From Loripinus fragilis (Eukaryota > Mollusca > Bivalvia > Lucinida > Lucinidae): a stretch of DNA of 64,000 nt. Shown here piece after piece: positions 1 through 11,569 of the stretch. The DNA lies in the NCBI GenBank assembly GCA_964019695.1, contig OZ026515.1, positions 131,462,849 to 131,526,848 on the forward strand. The letters run 5' to 3'. The number at the start of each line of letters is the position of its first letter. Position 1 is the first letter of the stretch. Below the pieces are notes generated by a model that worked only from the letters and a program-made list of their open reading frames with translations, was not told the origin of the DNA and did no database searches. The position numbers and the translations under genes are program-made.

Positions 1-790
1 TTATGTTGTGAATGCACTAAGGCTCACAAACGAACAAAAGTTACTTCAAAACATGAACTCAAAGTTATTCAACAGCAGCAGACAGAATCTGATAGGGTAA
101 CAGATCCAACTAATTGCCAAAAGCAAGGACACACAGGCTCTCAGCTTAATCAATTCTGTACGACAGAAGGGTGTGTCGCCCTTGTGTGTGAACTTTGCTG
201 CCGAGAGTCTCATGTAAATCATTGCATAAAACCTGTTCACGAAGTATATGAAAATCATAAAAAAGAATTAAGTGTAGTTGTAGATAAATTAAAGTCACAA
301 AGGCGTGTATTGGAAACATCAAAGATTGAAATTGAACAATCACGAACAACATTACTTGACAATGAAACGTCTGTACGTCAGAAGATGGAAGAAAATGTTG
401 AAACTTGTAAACGTATGCTAGAACAAATGCGTGACAAAATTTTGAACCAAATAAAAACAGCTTGTCAAAAAAGGGTAAAGTCGTTGGAGACTGAGTTAGA
501 GAACATCGAGTTTCGTAGCACAGAAATACTTAATTTACTTGCATTAGCAACACAAACGCTAGAAACAGATGAAATATCATTGCTAAAGTTAGATACCGCA
601 TTGAAACTAAAAATTGAGAGTGTATTAAATCGCTCAAACGCTAATAACGCTAAAAAGATTAATGTTAGTTTTCGTTTGCCAGATCTAGTGCAAAGATTTC
701 AAGAAATGACTTTGGACTTATCTGATGTTGGTAACAGGGACGTATCAGTGAAACACACCAATGATGTCAAAGATGTGTCGGATAACTCGG
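1..790 (+). CDS. Gene 1, exon 1: B-box and coiled-coil part of a TRIM-like protein (open at left edge)
   Basis: The frame is open from base 1, so the exon begins outside the window and any RING domain would lie upstream. Residues 1-20 hold the end of a B-box 1 (CCEC...H...H). Residues 39-80 form a B-box 2 with C39, H44, C53, C58, C63, C66, H71, H74 and H80 as possible zinc ligands; the first pair is C-x4-H where C-x2-H is usual. A long charged helix (about residues 85-190) is a likely coiled coil, as in TRIM proteins. The exon ends at the strong donor GTAAGT (791) with one base left over, which joins GGT (Gly) in the next exon. The B-box call is firm. An E3 ligase role is inferred only, because no RING is visible. 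Confidence 0.8.
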
Positions 791-806
791 GTAAGTAATA
801 AGCAAT

Positions 807-1027
807 CAGGGGCGGATCCAGGATTTCTGGATAGGGTGTTCATATGTTTAAAGGTGTGGGGGCTTGCTTTGCTGCTGAGTTTATCACATTCTTCTTGAAT
901 ATCAAATGAAAATGAAATAATTTGGTCTCGCTGTGACCAAATTATTTCATTTTCAAAGGATAATTAAAAACGAGGGAGGGGAGCGGGTCGAGCGAACCCC
1001 CTGATCTCCCCTCTGGATACGCCGCTG
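807..1027. mobile_element. 221-bp MITE with CAGGGGCGGATCCAG termini, 5-bp duplication GCAAT
   Basis: The left end CAGGGGCGGATCCAG is mirrored by the right end CTGGATACGCCGCTG. GCAAT occurs directly outside both ends (802-806 and 1028-1032). A perfect inner hairpin of about 20 bp per arm (908-955) lies inside. The CAG...CTG termini suggest a hAT-type non-autonomous element, although hAT duplications are usually 8 bp. It sits 16 bp downstream of the exon 1 donor. Confidence 0.65.
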
Positions 1028-1165
1028 GCAATCATACAGGGTATAACTTTGTCTACCAAATACATATTTCAACATAGCGATACTGATGGGTTAATGCGTG
1101 CATCTGTTTCATATTTTTCTCTATCGCTCTACCATGTATCAATATATAACAGGCCACCAGATAAT

Positions 1166-1330
1166 TGAGCATAACTGAAAATTATTTTTCTTATTTCTCA
1201 ACCAAAGCATATGTTGTGGGTACTCAAAAGAACCGTCTCAAAGAGACGGTTCTTTTCAGCACCCAAAACGTATGTTTAGATTGCTGGGTAAGAAAATAAT
1301 TGCATTTTTACGCTCAAAAAAATTCTTAAC
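1166..1330. mobile_element. Short hairpin MITE, ACTCAAAAGAACCGTCTC family
   Basis: The core TACTCAAAAGAACCGTCTC pairs with GAGACGGTTCTTTT. It is bracketed by CATATGTTGTGGGT and ACCCAAAACGTATG, with AT-rich shoulders (TTTCTTATTTCTCAACC; GGTAAGAAAATA). The same layout recurs near 44790, 48590 and 59320. Confidence 0.7.
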
Positions 1331-1354
1331 TGGACCTATGTGTAATGATTAAAA

Positions 1355-2130
1355 GTAAGTGAACATGACCAGGAAATGCCACACTCACAGACGGCAGACC
1401 AACCCAGAACATAGACAGTCACAACACAATTAAAATAAAGCAACCAGCTCTCTATTCCTCAACAAGATTATTGCAAAATTAGAAAGTACACCAATAATCA
1501 AACCACAAAACAAGGACCCACTAGTCCCTTTATCTAATAAATGGTTGGTCGGATATCTGCAATAGTAAAAAAAATAGAATATCACTTTTAAGGGTGTCCT
1601 AGATTTTGACATGTAACCCCAACCCCCACCCTCAAGTATAACGACCCTTTGGTCGTGAACCCTAATGTCAGACGTCACGGAGAAAATTCAGCCTTACATA
1701 GTATTTGTTGTTCAAATACGAGTGAATCTATAAGGTAATCTAAAGATATCCAAGATTTTTACCTCTAAGCCAACCTTCTCCTAAGATAAATGTTTTTTTT
1801 TAATAAAGAAGATAGCACCTGTTGTTCAAATACGAAAGATTTTATAAAGGGAAAAAGAAAAAGAAAAAAAAAGAATCTTAGGATGTCCTAGATTTTGAAC
1901 TCTAGTCCCTACCTGGGTCATCAACCGAAGGATCTGCAGCCGTCGAGTGCAAAAAGTGAGCATGATCAGGAAATACTACAATCACACACTGCAGACCAAT
2001 CCACGGCACCGTGAGGAAGAGCCACAGAACAATGATAGTAACAATAGATCAACAACAACCGAATCACCGCCTTAGAACGGACAGCAGCCTAAGCCACCGG
2101 TGGGCTTAAATACATTTTACTTGCGCCAAA
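1355..2130 (-). mobile_element. Two degenerate retroelement 3'-tail fragments in intron 1
   Basis: Blocks at about 1355-1680 and 1950-2130 share 'gatcaggaaat...cacaatc...gcagacc' and 'ccttagaacggacagcagcc...gggcttaaata'. A third copy lies at 2685-3030. The 'ccgcctta/tggaacgg' string is related to the retroelement tail at 43090, so these are probably antisense tails of a related non-LTR family. No coding capacity remains. Confidence 0.45.
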
Positions 2131-2684
2131 CCGTCTATGACGCCAACTATGAATTGTATCAATCATCAAAATCATCCAAATATGAATGCTTTCTAATTAA
2201 TGGTTGGTTATATTAACATAGATATCTGCTAATAAGTCAGAAAAACACAAAAAACACTTTAAAAGTCCTGGAGTGAGTTCCGTCCCACCAAGGGGATCTG
2301 GAGTCACAATATGAATGCCAAATTTGATCAAAATATGAATTCTTTTTTATAAGGGGTTACTGAGATATACACCGCTCGAGAAACTTTAAATAAAACTTTG
2401 TTGTAAATTCCACCAACATGACGGAAGGAAGTACGAAGGAATGAATAAAAAAACGAACTGAATGACGAAAACTTAATTCCCTCGGTATTAATGCTTTGGG
2501 TATAAATACAGACATCTAGCGCCACTGGATAGTGCACGGTCAATATTCTACTTGACGCCACAGTAGGCCTACTGATATGCCGAAAAAAACGCATATTTAT
2601 CCATGTTTTTGTTGCTTGATAAAACGTAATATTTTCTCCAGCTTTTTCGGCTAAATGAATCACACCGCCATTTAGATTTAAAAG
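2131..2684. other. Intron 1 sequence with no recognised feature
   Basis: AT-rich non-coding DNA between two tail fragments. Reading frames here are short and look random in composition. No exon is needed, because exon 1 joins exon 2 in phase. Confidence 0.5.
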
Positions 2685-3030
2685 CAGTAAGTGAGTATGA
2701 TCAGGAAATACCACAATCGCATAATGCAGACCAACCCACGGCACCGTGGGGAAGAGCCACATAACATTTATAATAACAATACATCTGTAAGACAATAATA
2801 GCAAAGCAACCAGCTTTCTCTTCCTCTTCAAGATGATTGCAAAACGAGAATGGATACAAAATTATGCATAACAAAACAAAGACAAACACAGAACTCCACA
2901 AACAAAGGGAAGCACATTAAAATATAGATCAACAACAACAGAAACACAGCCTTAGAACGGACAGCAGCCTTATCCGTCGGGGGGGCGGGGGTGGGGGGGC
3001 TTAAATGCATTTTTCTAGCGCTAAATTTTC
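2685..3030 (-). mobile_element. Third retroelement tail fragment in intron 1
   Basis: Repeats the 1950-2130 block: 'gatcaggaaataccacaatc', 'ccacggcaccgtggggaag', then 'gccttagaacggacagcagcc' and a G-rich stretch before 'gcttaaatgcattttt'. Confidence 0.5.
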
Positions 3031-3151
3031 GCCCTAGATTCTAGGCTCTAGATTAGGCTTCCTAACTAATGCAATGTTTAATCACATTATTGTATTATTA
3101 AAGTATGATTTAATACAAGAATGATAAATAGTTATGTTTCATTCAATACAG

Positions 3152-3594
3152 GTGACGAGTCTGTTCAATATCAAAGCACGACCACTCCAAAACTGTGCAA
3201 TCTGAAATCATACTCCACGGAAAACTCATCTGAAATAAGCCATGTCTCCACAAGACTTAATGAATTACAAAACTTTGTGTCTCTAAGAGATACATTTAGT
3301 TCCCTGGATGCTCTTCAATTCGCATGTTCCCCAATGGTGTCTTCTACCGTCCAGAAACGGTTTGAAACATGGGATTTGATTGGAGAATGGGAACACGTGC
3401 CAAACCAGCCACGAGACTTAGTCATGCACAGTAGGAGTAATGAAGAAGCGAGGCAGTGCTTAGAAGTGTTGAAGGAAACAATACAAGAAAAGATTATAAC
3501 CGTCAGTCCAGAAACAACGGTTGTACTGCAATCAGACAAGTGGCAAGGAATAATGGGGACCATAAGGAAGAAATATAACGATCCCGCTAATAAG
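3152..3594 (+). CDS. Gene 1, exon 2: linker and start of a KH-like region
   Basis: The acceptor TTCATTCAATACAG (AG at 3150-3151) is followed by GTGACGAG. The leftover G of exon 1 completes Gly and opens a 147-residue frame. The first half is a Ser/Thr-rich linker. The second half (WEHVPNQPRDLVMHSRSNEE...) reads as a folded alpha/beta segment. It ends at AAG|GTATAG (donor 3595) in phase 0, matching exon 3. Together with exon 3 it resembles the KH-like repeats that precede macro domains in PARP9/PARP14, a family-level inference from layout rather than a clear motif. Confidence 0.7.
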
Positions 3595-3779
3595 GTATAG
3601 TTGGATTTGTAACTTGCAATTCGCTATGAGTTCATGATCAATATAAGGATTTTAAACAACCAGTATTTCTACCCCTGTTTTGAAATTAAAATGATTAACT
3701 CTTTCAAGGACATTTGAAATAGTTTTATCACCCCACTCAAATTGTCTCCTCAGGCTCAACTTGATTACTTATTACTTTT

Positions 3780-4545
3780 ATATGGAAAATCTTAGGATGG
3801 GGAAACGAAAGTTTGTTAAAATAGTCCTGGTAACATGCCAAAGATGAAACCCATGTCCATATATGGTAAACCCTTCTGACGATCTTTTCCAGAACCAGAA
3901 GGCCAATGTTATTGGACCTTGGTTTGTAACATTTGGGATATAAACTCTTCCAAGTTTGGTCAAATGGTGGTCCTAGGTTGACCTTGACCTACATTATGAT
4001 AAGGCCCATTTTTCCCTAATGCATCTAAATGGGGAAAATCTTGAAGATTAGTTTTAACATTGAGGCATCATTCATTATACCTACTATATATATGTGACCT
4101 GTTGAGACAATGACTAAAATAAGTACCGAAGGTCAATGTTCAGACAAGCTCGCTCATATTGGAACGTCTTCCATATAATGTTTAAACATATTCCTCTCAG
4201 AACTACTGGGCTGATTCAGCTAAAACTTCTTACAGAGACTTCTTAGGGCGAGAGAATGAAAATGTCTTCAAATTGTCTGCGTTACATTACCAACGTGGCC
4301 ACCACGTCCATAGATGAGCCAGTGCATGAGATTTCCAACAATATGGTATGTGCGACCAGCAAAGCCTCAGATCAGCCTGCGCATACGCGCAGTCTGATCA
4401 GACCATTTGCTAGTCGCTTAAAAGAACCAGAAGACCTAGGTAAGCAGCATTGGAGATGTGGGACATACTAAGTTTGTTCAAATGATAATCCTAGGTTGAC
4501 ATTGACCTACATTAAGGCAATGCTAAATCTGATTCCTAGTGTAAT
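3780..4545. repeat. Bivalve-type tandem repeat (gacct/accaagatggcc family), left part, split by an insertion
   Basis: Carries the landmarks of the 54807-56500 block: 'cttaggatggggaaacgaaagtttgtt', 'catatatggtaaac', 'ccagaaccagaaggccaatg' and 'ttgaccttgacctac'. The same unit resumes at 9211 after the fold-back element. Confidence 0.7.
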
Positions 4546-5390
4546 CACGGGTGGGCATCGGCGGAACTTCCGCGAAATCGCGTCAACGTAAATTTGTTCC
4601 TTCGCCACATACGGGACCTGTCGCGCTAGTGGCATCGTCACGGAAAAGTCAAACAAAGGTAGGTACTCTCGCTTGTTTTGATTTTTTGTAAAAGAATGAG
4701 CTAACTATGTAAAAATCCGGCAATGCTATTCCATGTAGATATTATTTACCTTGCTAAACAGGCCAAACGCGATGTTGAAAAAAGCTTTGCTTTGAGATGG
4801 GGACCGTAACCAAATAGAACACAGAACGGGATTTCTTCAGTTTTATGTCAAAACGAAGAAAGTACGCAGATGATTTGCCAGTTTTAGCTCAGAACAAGAG
4901 TATTTTACACATGGCATGTTCATAACAGCCCTTATTCGTCCTTCGGACGTAAAAAAAACGAACAGATCATGCACTATGAAGGAATGCTGCCAAAGTTTTC
5001 AGACGCTATAGCTCCTACGCCATCGCTCTAGTTGTAACGTCACGCTCTAGTTCCTCCGAGTATACCATGTCAGTACATGCAGCGCACAAACTAGCACACT
5101 TTACCCCGCCCCATCTCAAGTTCTCACCTCCAAGACCCCCACAACCTTTAGTCCAGCCTTTTGCGCAGATTCGCTAAAGATGTAAGTATCAGCCCAAATA
5201 TACTTGAAGTGTCAATCACTTATCTACATGTATATATGTGTCAGTGCATGAGATTTCTTCACTTATGTCATGTGCCACGACTCAGGATTCGAACACGCTA
5301 TATTGCCAGGCTTTTTGTCTCTGACGTATGGTTAGTTCTTGGCAGGATCTTAAAGTTGATTCACTTTGAAACTATCCCTCTTTGAATTAA
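4546..5390. repeat. Left inverted arm of the CACGGG fold-back element
   Basis: Matches, inverted, 8270-9210. Shared landmarks include 'cgtaaatttgttccttcgcc', 'ggtaggtactctcgcttgtttt', 'gttgaaaaaagctttgctttgag' and 'gtataccatgtca'. Confidence 0.8.
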
Positions 5391-5973
5391 AACAACTGTA
5401 AATTTTAAGTGCGTTCTGAAAGCTTTATCTCTGATAAAATTTATTTTTTAATCGGTGATTTGTTTGGACCTATGCCCAGAGTATTTGATAAGATATTCTG
5501 ATAAAAATTCCAATCGGTTTGGAAGAAAACAGGCAGAGCATTTGTAAAGGAAATTCCATTGAAAGCCATGTAAAGTTCACAAAAGGGTATAGACGTAAAA
5601 CACCACTCTAAATTGTTTTACTCGTAGGGTGATCCGGGAGGATTCGAACTTTAAACAACAATTTAATAGTATATCTTTCAGGCTGGGTCTTTAACGTTTA
5701 AATTTGTCCTTTCTCAAAGCTACAGCGATGCGTTTTGGAAACATTTATTTTGCTCCCTTGCCTGATTCAAAACGAAGAGAACCATTATTTTCGACTGTCT
5801 CGCGAATGATTGATTGGACTGTTATATAAAAAAAAAACATTTAAAATATCCTCCACCAATACCCTTAAATTGTATATGCATCAACTCTGTAAAGTTACTT
5901 TTGGTTTTAAGTTTATCTTACTATGCCAACTTAACCAATATCAGCCACTTGTGTCCTTTTTATGGAACATAGG

Positions 5974-6028
5974 CAAACAGCCCAGACCCAGACCAGACAC
6001 CGCATAATGCGGCGTCTGGTCGGGTCTT
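5974..6028. repeat. Dispersed hairpin, CAGACCC family, copy 1
   Basis: 'cagacccagaccagacaccgc' pairs with 'gcggcgtctggtcgggtct'. Its inner stem differs from the other copies but still pairs perfectly. Confidence 0.65.
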
Positions 6029-6499
6029 TCCTTTTTGCTTGCAGTGGTCTTTTGAAATTTGATTTAAAAGAAAAAACAACACCCAACAACCCTTAAAACG
6101 GAAATGGACAGGTCCAATAAGAATTAATGAGAAATACCATCTAGCTTAAATGGCTTAGATGGGGATAAAGTGCAATGATTTGTTGAAGAGTCTAGTGCAA
6201 AGACATAAAACGGAGATAGACTTCTTTACTAGGTCAAGTTCACATGCGTCGTATACTTCCAAGTAGTATAGTGCGAGAGCTTTTTTTCTATTCGCATAAA
6301 TGATTATGGAAGGCCCACGATTTGTCACAATTGAATATCGCAGCCAACAAACACTAAGCACCAGAAAGAGGAAAAGGCTGTAAATTGAAACCACATAATT
6401 ACGAGAAATCCGTATGAAAAATATGCATTCAAGCCAGGCATTCATTCTACTAAAGTTTAAGTTCCAATCATACAATGCCTTAGAAAATACAAATGTAAC

Positions 6500-6727
6500 T
6501 ACTGTCGTGCCAACCAAGAGTGACAGTGACACAATACTTTGTTTACAATTGCTAAGTAAAACACTAACGTGTACACTTCACTTGAGCTAACGCGAATCGA
6601 TAGATCACTTGTGTATGTATCCTATCCTCAAGATAGGATTATTACACAAGTGATATATCGACTAAGTTCCTGATAACTTTGTAAACAAAACATGAAGTCA
6701 CTGTCACTTTTGGCTGGCAGGACAGTA
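6500..6727. repeat. Imperfect palindrome centred near 6636
   Basis: 'gatagatcacttgtgtat...cctatcctc' faces 'aagataggat...acacaagtgatatatcg'. Farther out, 'agtgacagtgacac' and 'ttgtttacaa' face 'cactgtcact' and 'ttgtaaacaa'. It may mark the centre of an older inverted-repeat element. Confidence 0.6.
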
Positions 6728-7435
6728 GGAATATGGTCTATTTTCAATAACAGTTTTGTTTTGAAAGCGGAAACCCCATACAGAACGAACAATCAAAACA
6801 TTTATCTATTGTGTTCAAATAAGAATTATTTGGTGCCATTCTCATCTATCCCCAACCGGTTAAGAATCGGGGATATGGCGATAAACTAAACCGACCGTCC
6901 GTTGGCTTGCAGATGTAAGATTGTTTAAGAACATTCCAGATATTTTCATTATCTATCTCCATATACTGCCTCTCGCCCTCCTTTATAACAATGAAAATTG
7001 AGTTTTTCAAGTCAAAATTTTACTTTAATCGTAGCCTGATCGGGTGAATACCTCCACTTACCTCTGAACAGTTCAATATTTTGCGTTGAATTTTTTTTTT
7101 TTGGGGGGGGGATGGGGGTAGAAAAATGAATATTTTGGGAGTTGAAGATTTTGTGGATATTTTTGGGTCAACTCGAATGGTTTTGGGGTCATTTCTGTGA
7201 TTTAAAGTTTTGTTCATGAGGTCAATGTACAGAATGGGGATATTTATTTGGGTTACTAAAATTTCATAATTTTATTGGGCGGGGGGGGGGGGGTGGTAAG
7301 CCTGATATTCTAGATATTTTGTTTTCGGTAAACAGTAGATGCAGGGTCCATGCCTACGTTTAAAGAAAATTTGAGAGTACATGCCCCTTTGGTCGAGTCG
7401 TGCGTCGTTTGAGCGAAATGTTGCTCCGTAATGAG

Positions 7436-8269
7436 TTATTCTCGCTCGTTTTGATTTTTTTGTAAAAGAATGAGCTATGTAAAAATCCGGCAATGCTATT
7501 TTATGTAGATATGATTTGCCTTGCTAAACAGGCCAAACGCGATGTTGAAAAAAGCTTTGCTTTGAGATCAGGACCGTAACCAAATCGAACACAGAACGGG
7601 ATTTCTTCAGTTAAATGTCAAAACAAAGAAAGTATGCATATGTTTGCCAGTTTTAGCTCAGAAAAAGAGCATTTTGCACATGACGTGTACATAGCAGCCC
7701 TCTATTCGTCCTTCGGACTTAAAAAACGAACCGATCATGTTCTATGAAGAAATGATGCCAAAAATTTCAGGCGCAATAGCGCCTTAGCCATCGCGGTAGT
7801 TGTAACGTCGCGCTCTAGCACCTATGAGTATACCATGTCATTACATGCAGTGCATGCAAGCGCGGAGGGAACTGTGTGTTATATTGTAGTATCTACTGAA
7901 ACACCCCAAACCACTACCAATCCATCTCAAACGCTGCTCCCCGTGTAAAAACTAGCACATTTACCCCTACCCCACTCCAAGTCCTCACCTCCAAGACACC
8001 CCCCCCACAGCCTTTAGCTCAGCCTTTCAAGCAGATGCGCTACAGATGTAAGTATCAGGTCTTGTTGTCCATCGGCCCAAATATGCTTGAAGTGTATATT
8101 ATTTATCTATATGTATATGTGTCAGTAGATGAGATTTTGTCACATATCGCATGGGCCACGACTCAGATCAGGTTTTGCATTTTTAAAGTTTGCCAGAACT
8201 TTCGCTGCTCGCACACACAAAGTATGGATGTAGATAAAGACAAGACCATATTTTAAATCCAGCTGGTGG
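7436..8269. repeat. Extra arm copy of the fold-back element
   Basis: Repeats the left arm in the same orientation and mirrors 8270-9100. 'gcacacacaaagtatggatgtagataaagacaagacc' is inverted just after the centre. Confidence 0.75.
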
Positions 8270-9210
8270 TCTAAAATGTGGTCTTGTCTTTATCTACATC
8301 CATACTTTGCGTGTGCGAGCAGCGAAAGTTCTGGTGAAACTTTAAAAATGCACAATCTAATCTGAGTCGTGGCACATGCGATAAGCGACAAAATCTAATG
8401 TACTGAGACATATATACATGTAGATAAATGATATACATTTCAAGTATATTTAGGCCGGTGGACGAGACCTGATACTTACATCTGTAGCGCATCTGCGCAA
8501 AAGGCTGAGCTAAATACTGTAGGGGTCTTGGAGGTGAGAACTTTGAGTGGGGCAGGGGTAAGTTTGTACACGGGGAGCAGCGTTTAAAATGAATTGGTTC
8601 AAAGTGGTTTGGGGTGTTTCAGTAGATACTACAATATAACACATATTTCTCTCCGCGGCTGCATGCACTGCATGTACATGTGTACTAACATGGTATACTC
8701 GAAGGAACTAGAGCGTGACGTTACAACTAGACCGATGGCTAAGGCGCTATTGCGCCTGAACTTTTTGGCATCATTCCTTCATAGCACATGATCGGTTCGA
8801 TTTTTTACGTCCGAAGGACGAATAAAGGCTGTTATGTACATGTCATGTGAAAATGCTCTTGTTCTGAGCTAAAACTGGCCATACCTATGCATACTTTCTT
8901 TATTTTGACATTAAATTGAAGAATTCCGTTCTGGGTTCGATTTGGTTACGGTCCTCATCTCAAAGCAAAGCTTTTTTCAACATCGCGTTTGGCCTTGTTT
9001 AGCAAGGTAAATAATATCTACATGGAATAGCATTGCCGGATTTTCACATAGTTAGCTCATTCTTTTACAAAAAATCAAAACAAGCGAGAGTACCTACCTT
9101 TGTTTGGCTTTTCCGTGACGATGCCACTAGCGCGACAGGTCCCGTTTGTGGCGAAGGAACAAATTTACGTTGACGCGATTTCGCGGTAGTTCCGCTGATG
9201 CCCACCCGTG
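8270..9210. repeat. Right inverted arm of the fold-back element
   Basis: Inverted match of 4546-5390 and of 7436-8269, ending in GATGCCCACCCGTG beside the GTAAT duplication. Confidence 0.8.
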
Positions 9211-9486
9211 GTAATGAAATGGTAAACACTAGTATCATGAAAAGTAGATGTTTTAAGACTGTTCAAGCCAATGTCATTATATTTGCTAGTTAAACATAAT
9301 GAGACAATGGCTATAAATAAGTGGCAGGGGTCAAGGTAAGCAAAGGTCGTTCATATTGGATTGCCATCAAATTGTTAATTTTTTTGATATTGAACCGCTA
9401 TCAATATTTTAAACATACTTTTTCGGAGACCACGAGGTTAAAGCATAGATCAAAATGTGTGGATGTGCAGGCTGATAGGAGTCTTC

Positions 9487-9487
<1 letters not shown>
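9211..9487. repeat. Right part of the interrupted tandem repeat
   Basis: Resumes the 3780-4545 unit after the fold-back: 'aaacataatgagacaatggctataaataag' matches 55730-55770, and 'cgttcatattggattgccatcaa' matches 55808-55832. This supports the inferred empty site. Confidence 0.65.

Positions 9488-9552
<65 letters not shown>
9488..9552. repeat. (GT)n microsatellite
   Basis: About 32 uninterrupted GT units in intron 2, ending 209 bp before exon 3. Such runs vary in length between alleles. Confidence 0.95.
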
Positions 9553-9553
<1 letters not shown>

Positions 9554-9761
9554 TAAGAACCAGCACATGATATTTTGGCTACTTATCATATGTCGAACCA
9601 CGGCGGTTCAGGCAAGCCTCTGCAAATGCGTAGAATCGCCAGAACATTCGCTGGTCGCATACACAACGATTGGGTGGGGATGAAAGTTCACAGCAATATT
9701 CAGACCTTCCGTAAATGGAATAAGTACCAATGTATCATGAGTTTTAAACTGTTTGTTATAG

Positions 9762-10362
9762 GTAGATGTGGTTGTGGACAACTCATCGAACAAGATCTTA
9801 TGTTATTCTCTCAACTCAGCTTCACTCAAAGATGCAGAAGACAGTATCCGTATATTTCTGCGGGACAATGATATGAAAGTCGTTACATTGAAATGTAATG
9901 AAGAAATACTATCAATCTTCAGAAAAGACGGACAGCAGAAAGTGAGATCAATTCAGAGTTCGTTGTCTCAGTTTTGTGTAAGCATTAAAGACAAAAATGA
10001 AATGATAGAAGTTAAGGGTATTGGAATTGGGATAGGAAAGGCTCTTCTAGAAGTGAATGCAATGCTAAAAGAACTTCTTGATGAAACGGATGAAGAACGT
10101 TTCAGTTCGGACGACGAGGAAGCGACAGGCGACAAAAAAGACGACAGTTTATCTAGGTTTGGTGGTAGAAAATTGGAGATTAGTGAAATACTGATGAATG
10201 TATCCATGTGTAAATTTCACGGGATTTATATGATAGGTGATGATCGGATGGTGTTTGTCTGTGAAGGTGACCTTACAACGTTCCGTATTGATGCTCTGGT
10301 TAATGCTGCAGATAAGAGGCTGAGACATGATGGCGGTTTGGCAAAAGCTATAGTGTTGAAAG
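9762..10362 (+). CDS. Gene 1, exon 3: KH-like region and first half of a macro domain
   Basis: The acceptor TTTGTTATAG (AG 9760-9761) continues exon 2 in phase 0 with V-D-V-V-V-D-N. Residues 1-120 of the exon contain a beta-alpha pattern and a GIGIGIGKALLEV stretch, consistent with a KH-like fold. An acidic linker (DETDEERFSSDDEEATGDKKDD) follows. The macro domain then opens with EGDLTTFRIDALVNAADKRL, which matches the GDIT...DAIVNAAN signature, and HDGGLAKAIV matches the GG-A loop. The exon stops inside the macro domain at AAAG|GTATTG with one base over. Asp replaces the usual Asn of VNAAN, and the single HDGG loop is the PARP9/14-type variant. Confidence 0.8.
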
Positions 10363-11569
10363 GTATTGCTTATACACATTATTGTAGTATTCAGACATGT
10401 GCAGATTATGTATACCCTGATAAGACGCTGCTCAGCTGAGTGTAGTGCCTAATCTGATATGTGCATGTTTCCAACAGCATCAGGTAATATCCATGGTATG
10501 GTCTTCCCCCTTAATTTGTCATATTGTCCTACCAGGGGTTGCGATTCACTATCCAAATACTAACGAAACCTTTGCTGGAGAAGATGCTAATTTGTAGGAT
10601 ATTCGCCTAACATCTTCGCCTCACTTGTACCATTGATTGCCTACAATCGAGAGTGTGGCAAATCATATTGAACTATAGGCTGGTACATATGCCGATGAAT
10701 GTATCTCTGCTAAATTTAGTTTGCACAAATCTGATCCACCTTATTAGTTCAAGGTCTTCACTCAATAGTTAATAGTAGGTCCTGCAACTGATAACTTAAC
10801 ACAGAATATTCCGTTAAAATACTAGGGCGGAACTAAAGTATCCATTTGTCCTGACACGTATATTTTAAAGAAACAAAATGGATACACCCTTTCTTGGTAT
10901 AAAAGAACTTACTGGCTCACTAAATCAGCTTTATATGCTAACTGACTGATCTATTATGACTAATAAGTTGTTGAAAGCGACAATAAGCCCAAACACAACA
11001 GCAGCAACAACAACCAACAATAACACTGGCTCACTAACGTTCTGAAGGAATAGTTTTCCATAAAAATATATTCAGAATGGCATTCTGGGAATTTGTTATG
11101 GAATACGATTGCAATATACAAAGTAAAAGTAATTGTCTTATTTCAAAACAAAACCATATGTTGTGGGTACTCAAAAGAATCATCTCATTAATGAAGCTTT
11201 ATTACATTTTTATAATTATGTTCCAATGTTTAATATCAAATATCTCGCAGTGTACAAAGTGCAAGTGAATGCTGGTGCAATAAGGGTACATGTATTAGGG
11301 GAATAGGGTTTGATACCTTCCCAGTATATATGTAAAAGGGAACAACTGTCGTCCTGCCAGCGAAGCGCCAAACTCCCCACAGGGGTGTACTTCCGGTTCA
11401 GAGACCTTCAGAAACACAAGTTAGACTGAAAGGAAGGTTGCCACTGTTGTAGAGTTTGGCGAAGGGCCATTGACGAGCTGATAGTGGCCCAATATGATCA
11501 AATATTGAAAGCTGGCTGGATGTATACTTCGTCATTGAAAACTGAATGATCGCATAACATATTTTGCAG
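10363..11569. other. Intron 3 with no clear feature apart from a partial MITE
   Basis: AT-rich intron. A partial copy of the ACTCAAAAGAA hairpin family lies at about 11140-11195 (CATATGTTGTGGGTACTCAAAAGAA, without its right half). Nothing else is recognised. Confidence 0.6.

Larger units (their letters stand above)
5391..7435. other. Interior of the fold-back element: no gene, one inner palindrome and one dispersed hairpin
   Basis: No reading frame resembles a transposase. The stretch holds a dispersed hairpin (5974-6028) and an imperfect palindrome centred near 6636. The palindrome's flanks encode mirrored fragments, seen as 'gagtgacagtgacac' on the left and 'gtcactgtcactttt' on the right. 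It also has a poly-T/G run at 7087-7112 and a G-run at 7279-7293. Part of it may be an older element inside the fold-back. Confidence 0.5.
4546..9210. mobile_element. Fold-back DNA transposon with CACGGGTGGGCATC ends and 5-bp duplication GTAAT (Transib-like)
   Basis: The left end CACGGGTGGGCATC and right end GATGCCCACCCGTG are flanked by GTAAT at 4541-4545 and 9211-9215. Long inverted arms lie at about 4546-5390 and 8270-9210. A second arm copy (7436-8265, + orientation, lacking the terminal ~110 bp) abuts the right arm and makes an almost perfect palindrome centred near 8270. Termini starting CAC with a 5-bp duplication are the pattern of the Transib superfamily, related to RAG recombination ends. 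No transposase frame is present, so the element is non-autonomous. The superfamily call is inference. Confidence 0.7.

Noticed and set aside
6155..6889. Two facing frames with similar N-termini (MSLSLLVGTTV and MKSLSLLAGRTVG)
   Set aside because: They arise because the palindrome near 6636 mirrors the same DNA; no domain, and both diverge quickly.
9321..9683. Open frame of 120 codons rich in Cys-Val across the (GT)n run
   Set aside because: It is a translation of the GT microsatellite inside intron 2; the antisense frame is His-Thr for the same reason.
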